Positions 6,730 to 8,676 of a stretch of DNA of 8,676 nucleotides are shown one piece after another. The position numbers and the translations under genes were made by a program. Source of the DNA: Ignavibacteria bacterium (GTDB lineage Bacteria > Bacteroidota > Ignavibacteria > Tepidaquicellales > OLB5); the NCBI GenBank assembly GCA_030835005.1, contig JAUQWT010000348.1:1-8676 (forward strand). The letters are read 5' to 3'. Under the pieces are notes generated by a model that had not been told where the DNA came from, did not search any database, and saw only the letters and a program-made list of their open reading frames with translations. The stretch's first letter is position 1. Each line of letters opens with the position of its first letter.

Positions 6730-7557
6730 ATGACTTTACTTACCGTTTTTTTGCAGCACGCTCCCGTTGATTCTACACTTGTAGAAACTGTTAAGGACGA
6801 TGGAAACTGGATCATGCATCATATTTCGGATAAACCCATACTTCCAATACCACCTATTCATATTGGCGGCTTGACAATTGATATGTCGATCTCCGCAAAG
6901 ATCCTCATGCTCATCGTTTCAGGTTTCCTCATGCTTTTAATATTCAGTTTAGCCGCAGCAAGAAACCGCAAAGGCAAACATCCAAAAGGGCTTGGTAATT
7001 TCGTGGAAATGATGATGGTATTTGTAAGAGATGACATTGTCGTTCCTTCAATGGGCAAAGATGGCGTAAGGTTCCTTCCGTTTTTCTTCACCATGTTCTT
7101 CTTCATACTGTTTATCAACTTTCTTGGACTTGTCCCGGGAATGTCAACAGGAACAAGCAGTGTAAGTGTTACTGCGGGATTGGCAATTATCACTTTTATA
7201 ATGACGCAGGTTTATGGGATTAAACATAATGGATTTGCAGGTTATTTCAAGGGCCTTATACCGCCCGGCGTGCCGATGTTTGTACTTCCGGTGATGATAA
7301 TCATCGAGTTCCTTGGACTGCTGACAAAACCCTTTGCTTTAGCTATTCGTCTATTTGCCAACATGACGGCAGGCCACATTGTTATATATGCTCTAATTGG
7401 GCTTATTTTCATGCTTGGTTATGTTGCGATTCCGGTCTCAGTAGCGTTTTCGCTGTTTATCTATGTACTTGAAATTTTAGTAGCAGTCTTACAGGCTTAT
7501 ATATTTACAATGCTATCTGCGCTTTTTATCGGGATGGCAATTCACCAGGATCATTGA
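6730..7557 (+). CDS. atpB: ATP synthase Fo subunit a
   Basis: Subunit a provides the two half-channels for ions at the c-ring in the inner membrane. The 275 residues include an N-terminal polar part with MHHISDKP (29-36), often seen in this group, then helices from about 56 onward. The core signature is KPFALAIRLFANMTAGH (200-216) with the essential stator Arg207 and Asn211. The last long helix has YVLEILVAVLQAYIFTML (245-262) with Glu248 and Gln255. Aligned to E. coli, His216 falls on E219 and Glu248 on H245, the interchanged pair known from mitochondria and many bacteria. Length and motifs look intact. The ATG at 6730 lacks a strong Shine-Dalgarno. It follows the AtpI-like gene and precedes atpE by 59 nt. 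Confidence 0.96.
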   Translation: MTLLTVFLQHAPVDSTLVETVKDDGNWIMHHISDKPILPIPPIHIGGLTIDMSISAKILMLIVSGFLMLLIFSLAAARNRKGKHPKGLGNFVEMMMVFVRDDIVVPSMGKDGVRFLPFFFTMFFFILFINFLGLVPGMSTGTSSVSVTAGLAIITFIMTQVYGIKHNGFAGYFKGLIPPGVPMFVLPVMIIIEFLGLLTKPFALAIRLFANMTAGHIVIYALIGLIFMLGYVAIPVSVAFSLFIYVLEILVAVLQAYIFTMLSALFIGMAIHQDH

Positions 7558-7616
7558 TTTTACAAACAATACAAAATACAAAAACATATTAATCTTCTAA
7601 GAAAGGATACATTCAA
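7558..7616 (+). promoter_or_regulatory. G-free leader and Shine-Dalgarno of atpE
   Basis: The spacer before atpE contains no G from 7557 to 7600 and is mainly A, C and T, so the mRNA should be largely unstructured. It is followed by AAAGGA (7602-7607), 9 nt before the ATG. A strong, open initiation region fits the need for many c subunits per complex, as in the enhancer before E. coli atpE. This role is inferred. Confidence 0.5.
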
Positions 7617-7835
7617 ATGAGCTTAGCAGCATTAGCAGCTGGATTAGGTGCAGGACTTGCAGTTATTGGGGCAGGACTTGGAATCGGAAGACTCGCAGCA
7701 TCAGCAATGGAAGCTATCGGCAGACAGCCTGAGGCCACCGGAGATATTAGAACCACTATGATCATCGCAGCAGCTCTCGTTGAAGGTGTTACACTCTTCG
7801 CGCTTGTTATCTGCTTTATTTTAGCCGGGAAGTAA
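7617..7835 (+). CDS. atpE: ATP synthase Fo subunit c
   Basis: A 72-residue hairpin protein forming the rotating c-ring. Helix 1 carries the Gly-rich packing motif GAGLGIG (18-24). The polar loop is GRQPEATGD (35-43), where RQP contacts gamma/epsilon. Helix 2 has the ion-carrying Glu56 in AAALVEGVTLF. The Na+-binding set of Propionigenium/Ilyobacter-type rings (Gln in helix 1 and Ser right after the Glu) reads Arg25 and Gly57 here, so H+ coupling is likely. Length is normal for bacterial c. The ATG at 7617 has AAAGGA 9 nt upstream. The gene is flanked by a G-free leader and a downstream hairpin, both unusual in this otherwise tight operon. Confidence 0.97.
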   Translation: MSLAALAAGLGAGLAVIGAGLGIGRLAASAMEAIGRQPEATGDIRTTMIIAAALVEGVTLFALVICFILAGK

Positions 7836-7842
7836 TTTTAAA

Positions 7843-7876
7843 GTTAATCACGCCTTAATACGCAGGCGTGGTTAAC
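7843..7876 (+). terminator. Hairpin between atpE and atpF (attenuator- or stability-type)
   Basis: Bases 7843-7855 pair with 7864-7876 as a 13-bp stem with one G-T wobble (7848/7871) and an 8-nt loop; the GC-rich part is CACGCC/GGCGTG. ATGG and then five T follow (7881-7885), so the U-run is offset from the stem. This looks like a leaky terminator or a 3' stabiliser for the atpE message, since atpF and atpH continue the same operon. Confidence 0.55.
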
Positions 7877-7907
7877 ATGGTTTTTCCACAAATCAATTTT
7901 TATCATT

Positions 7908-7915
7908 AAAAAGGA
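7908..7915 (+). promoter_or_regulatory. Shine-Dalgarno of atpF
   Basis: AAAAAGGA ends 5 nt before the ATG at 7921. It supports the longer N-terminus of AtpF, for which no Met start lies closer to the canonical membrane helix. Confidence 0.55.
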
Positions 7916-7920
7916 TATTT

Positions 7921-8490
7921 ATGACTTTAGCTTATTTATTTTTAGCGAAGTTTTATAATGTTTTGCTGTTCATAAGCAGCGAAACCGGCGAAAAGAAAGA
8001 TACTCTTCTTTCAGTCGAGCCGGGATTACTGATATGGACTATCATTATCTTCTTCCTGCTGCTTCTGTTACTTAAGAAGTATGCATGGGGGCCGCTGTTG
8101 AAGTCACTTAATGAAAGAGAACAGAGCATAAAGGACTCGGTTGAAAAAGCCGAGTACTTAAAACAGGAAGCTGAAAAGATACTTGCTCAGAATAAAGCAC
8201 TTCTTGCAAAGGCAGATGAGGACGCACGCAAAGTTATTGCAGAAGGAAAGGAGCTTGCAGAGAAAATGAGAAATGAAATGATCAGCAAAACTCATGATGA
8301 TACTTCAAGAATGATCAGCCAGGCAAAGAGTGAAATCGAAAGAGAGAAGATTGGGGCATTAAACACTCTGAAAGATGAAATTGCCAATTTGGCTATACAG
8401 GCCGCAGGCAAGATAATAGACGAGAACCTGGATCCTGCAAAACAGAAGAAGATTATTGACGGCTTTATCAATAAGATCCCTCAGAACTAG
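7921..8490 (+). CDS. atpF: ATP synthase Fo subunit b
   Basis: The b subunit is the peripheral stalk linking subunit a to F1. The 189 residues have one clear transmembrane helix (about 35-51) after LLSVEPGLLIWT, then KKYAWGPLLKSLNERE (52-67), the standard junction, and a long Ala/Glu/Lys-rich helix (68-170) for dimerisation. The C-terminal end (about 150-186) should contact delta. An extra N-terminal stretch of about 28 residues, including a hydrophobic segment (2-19), precedes the usual start of the family; AAAAAGGA 5 nt upstream supports this start. Only one b-type gene is seen, so a b2 homodimer is likely unless a b' lies elsewhere. The gene ends 4 nt before atpH. Confidence 0.95.
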   Translation: MTLAYLFLAKFYNVLLFISSETGEKKDTLLSVEPGLLIWTIIIFFLLLLLLKKYAWGPLLKSLNEREQSIKDSVEKAEYLKQEAEKILAQNKALLAKADEDARKVIAEGKELAEKMRNEMISKTHDDTSRMISQAKSEIEREKIGALNTLKDEIANLAIQAAGKIIDENLDPAKQKKIIDGFINKIPQN

Positions 8491-8494
8491 ATAA

Positions 8495-8676
8495 ATGAAA
8501 AACAGCAAAGCAGCAAGAAAATACAATTTAGCATTATACGATACTGCACTTGAACTTAAATCAGTTGAAGCTGTTAAGAAGGATTTTATTGATATCAGGA
8601 ATTCAATTGCAAACTCAAGAGAGCTTTCAAATTTCCTTGCTACCCCAGTTATCAGTATGGAGAAAAAAGCCGGCGC
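8495..8676 (+). CDS. atpH: ATP synthase F1 subunit delta (3' truncated by the window)
   Basis: The ATG at 8495 opens a frame that runs to the window end, giving 60 complete codons. The start of the protein, SKAARKYNLALYDTALEL, and the later SRELSNFLATPVISMEKK match the N-terminal helical domain of delta/OSCP, which caps the F1 alpha subunits and binds the b stalk. Placement 4 nt after atpF is the standard order. There is no visible Shine-Dalgarno, so it is probably coupled to atpF. The remaining two thirds or so of the gene lie downstream of the window. Confidence 0.92.
   Translation, partial: MKNSKAARKYNLALYDTALELKSVEAVKKDFIDIRNSIANSRELSNFLATPVISMEKKAG

Overview
The window is an AT-rich stretch of a Gram-negative, LPS-making bacterium. 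All genes are on the + strand. It holds two adjacent blocks: a compact cell-envelope gene chain (about 1-5843) and the start of an F-type ATP synthase operon (about 5993 to the window end). The best taxonomic guess is the Bacteroidota/Chlorobiota group, probably Ignavibacteria-like. This rests on four things: a DUF4292-type lipoprotein paired with an EnvC-like LytM protein, a TAnnTTTG-type promoter before the ATP synthase genes, frequent starts without a Shine-Dalgarno, and an ATP synthase order of atpZ, AtpI-like gene, atpB, atpE, atpF, atpH. The phylum-level call is fairly safe; the class is a guess.

Region 1 (1-5843) is a head-to-tail chain whose neighbours overlap or are 1-8 nt apart: the 3' part of an MtnX-like HAD phosphatase; an isoprenylcysteine/phospholipid methyltransferase-family membrane protein; lpxB; lpxK (TTG start); a class I glutamine amidotransferase-like C26 hydrolase; a DUF4292-type lipoprotein; and an EnvC-like coiled-coil LytM protein with a degenerate active site. 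LpxB makes the lipid A disaccharide and LpxK phosphorylates it at 4', so these are consecutive lipid A steps. The last two genes look like outer-membrane and peptidoglycan maintenance factors. The spacing suggests one transcript with translational coupling; its promoter lies before the window.

Region 2 (5844-5992) is the only sizeable gap between the blocks. It has no convincing terminator, but it has a good Bacteroidota-type promoter (TTG-N20-TATTTTTG) about 30 nt before atpZ, flanked by an 8-bp inverted repeat.

Region 3 (5993-8676) encodes AtpZ, a four-helix AtpI-like membrane protein, and the Fo subunits a, c and b, then the first 60 residues of the delta subunit. Subunit a has the essential stator Arg and the His/Glu arrangement that is the reverse of E. 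coli. Subunit c has the carrier Glu and lacks the usual Na+ ligands, so the enzyme is probably H+-driven. atpE is set apart from its neighbours by a G-free leader with its own Shine-Dalgarno and by a 13-bp downstream hairpin, both plausible ways to raise c-subunit output relative to a and b.

I found no mobile element, CRISPR array, tRNA, rRNA or convincing new system. The items most worth a second look are the atpE-flanking elements, the DUF4292/EnvC-like pair, the AtpI-like protein and the C26 hydrolase within the lipid A genes.
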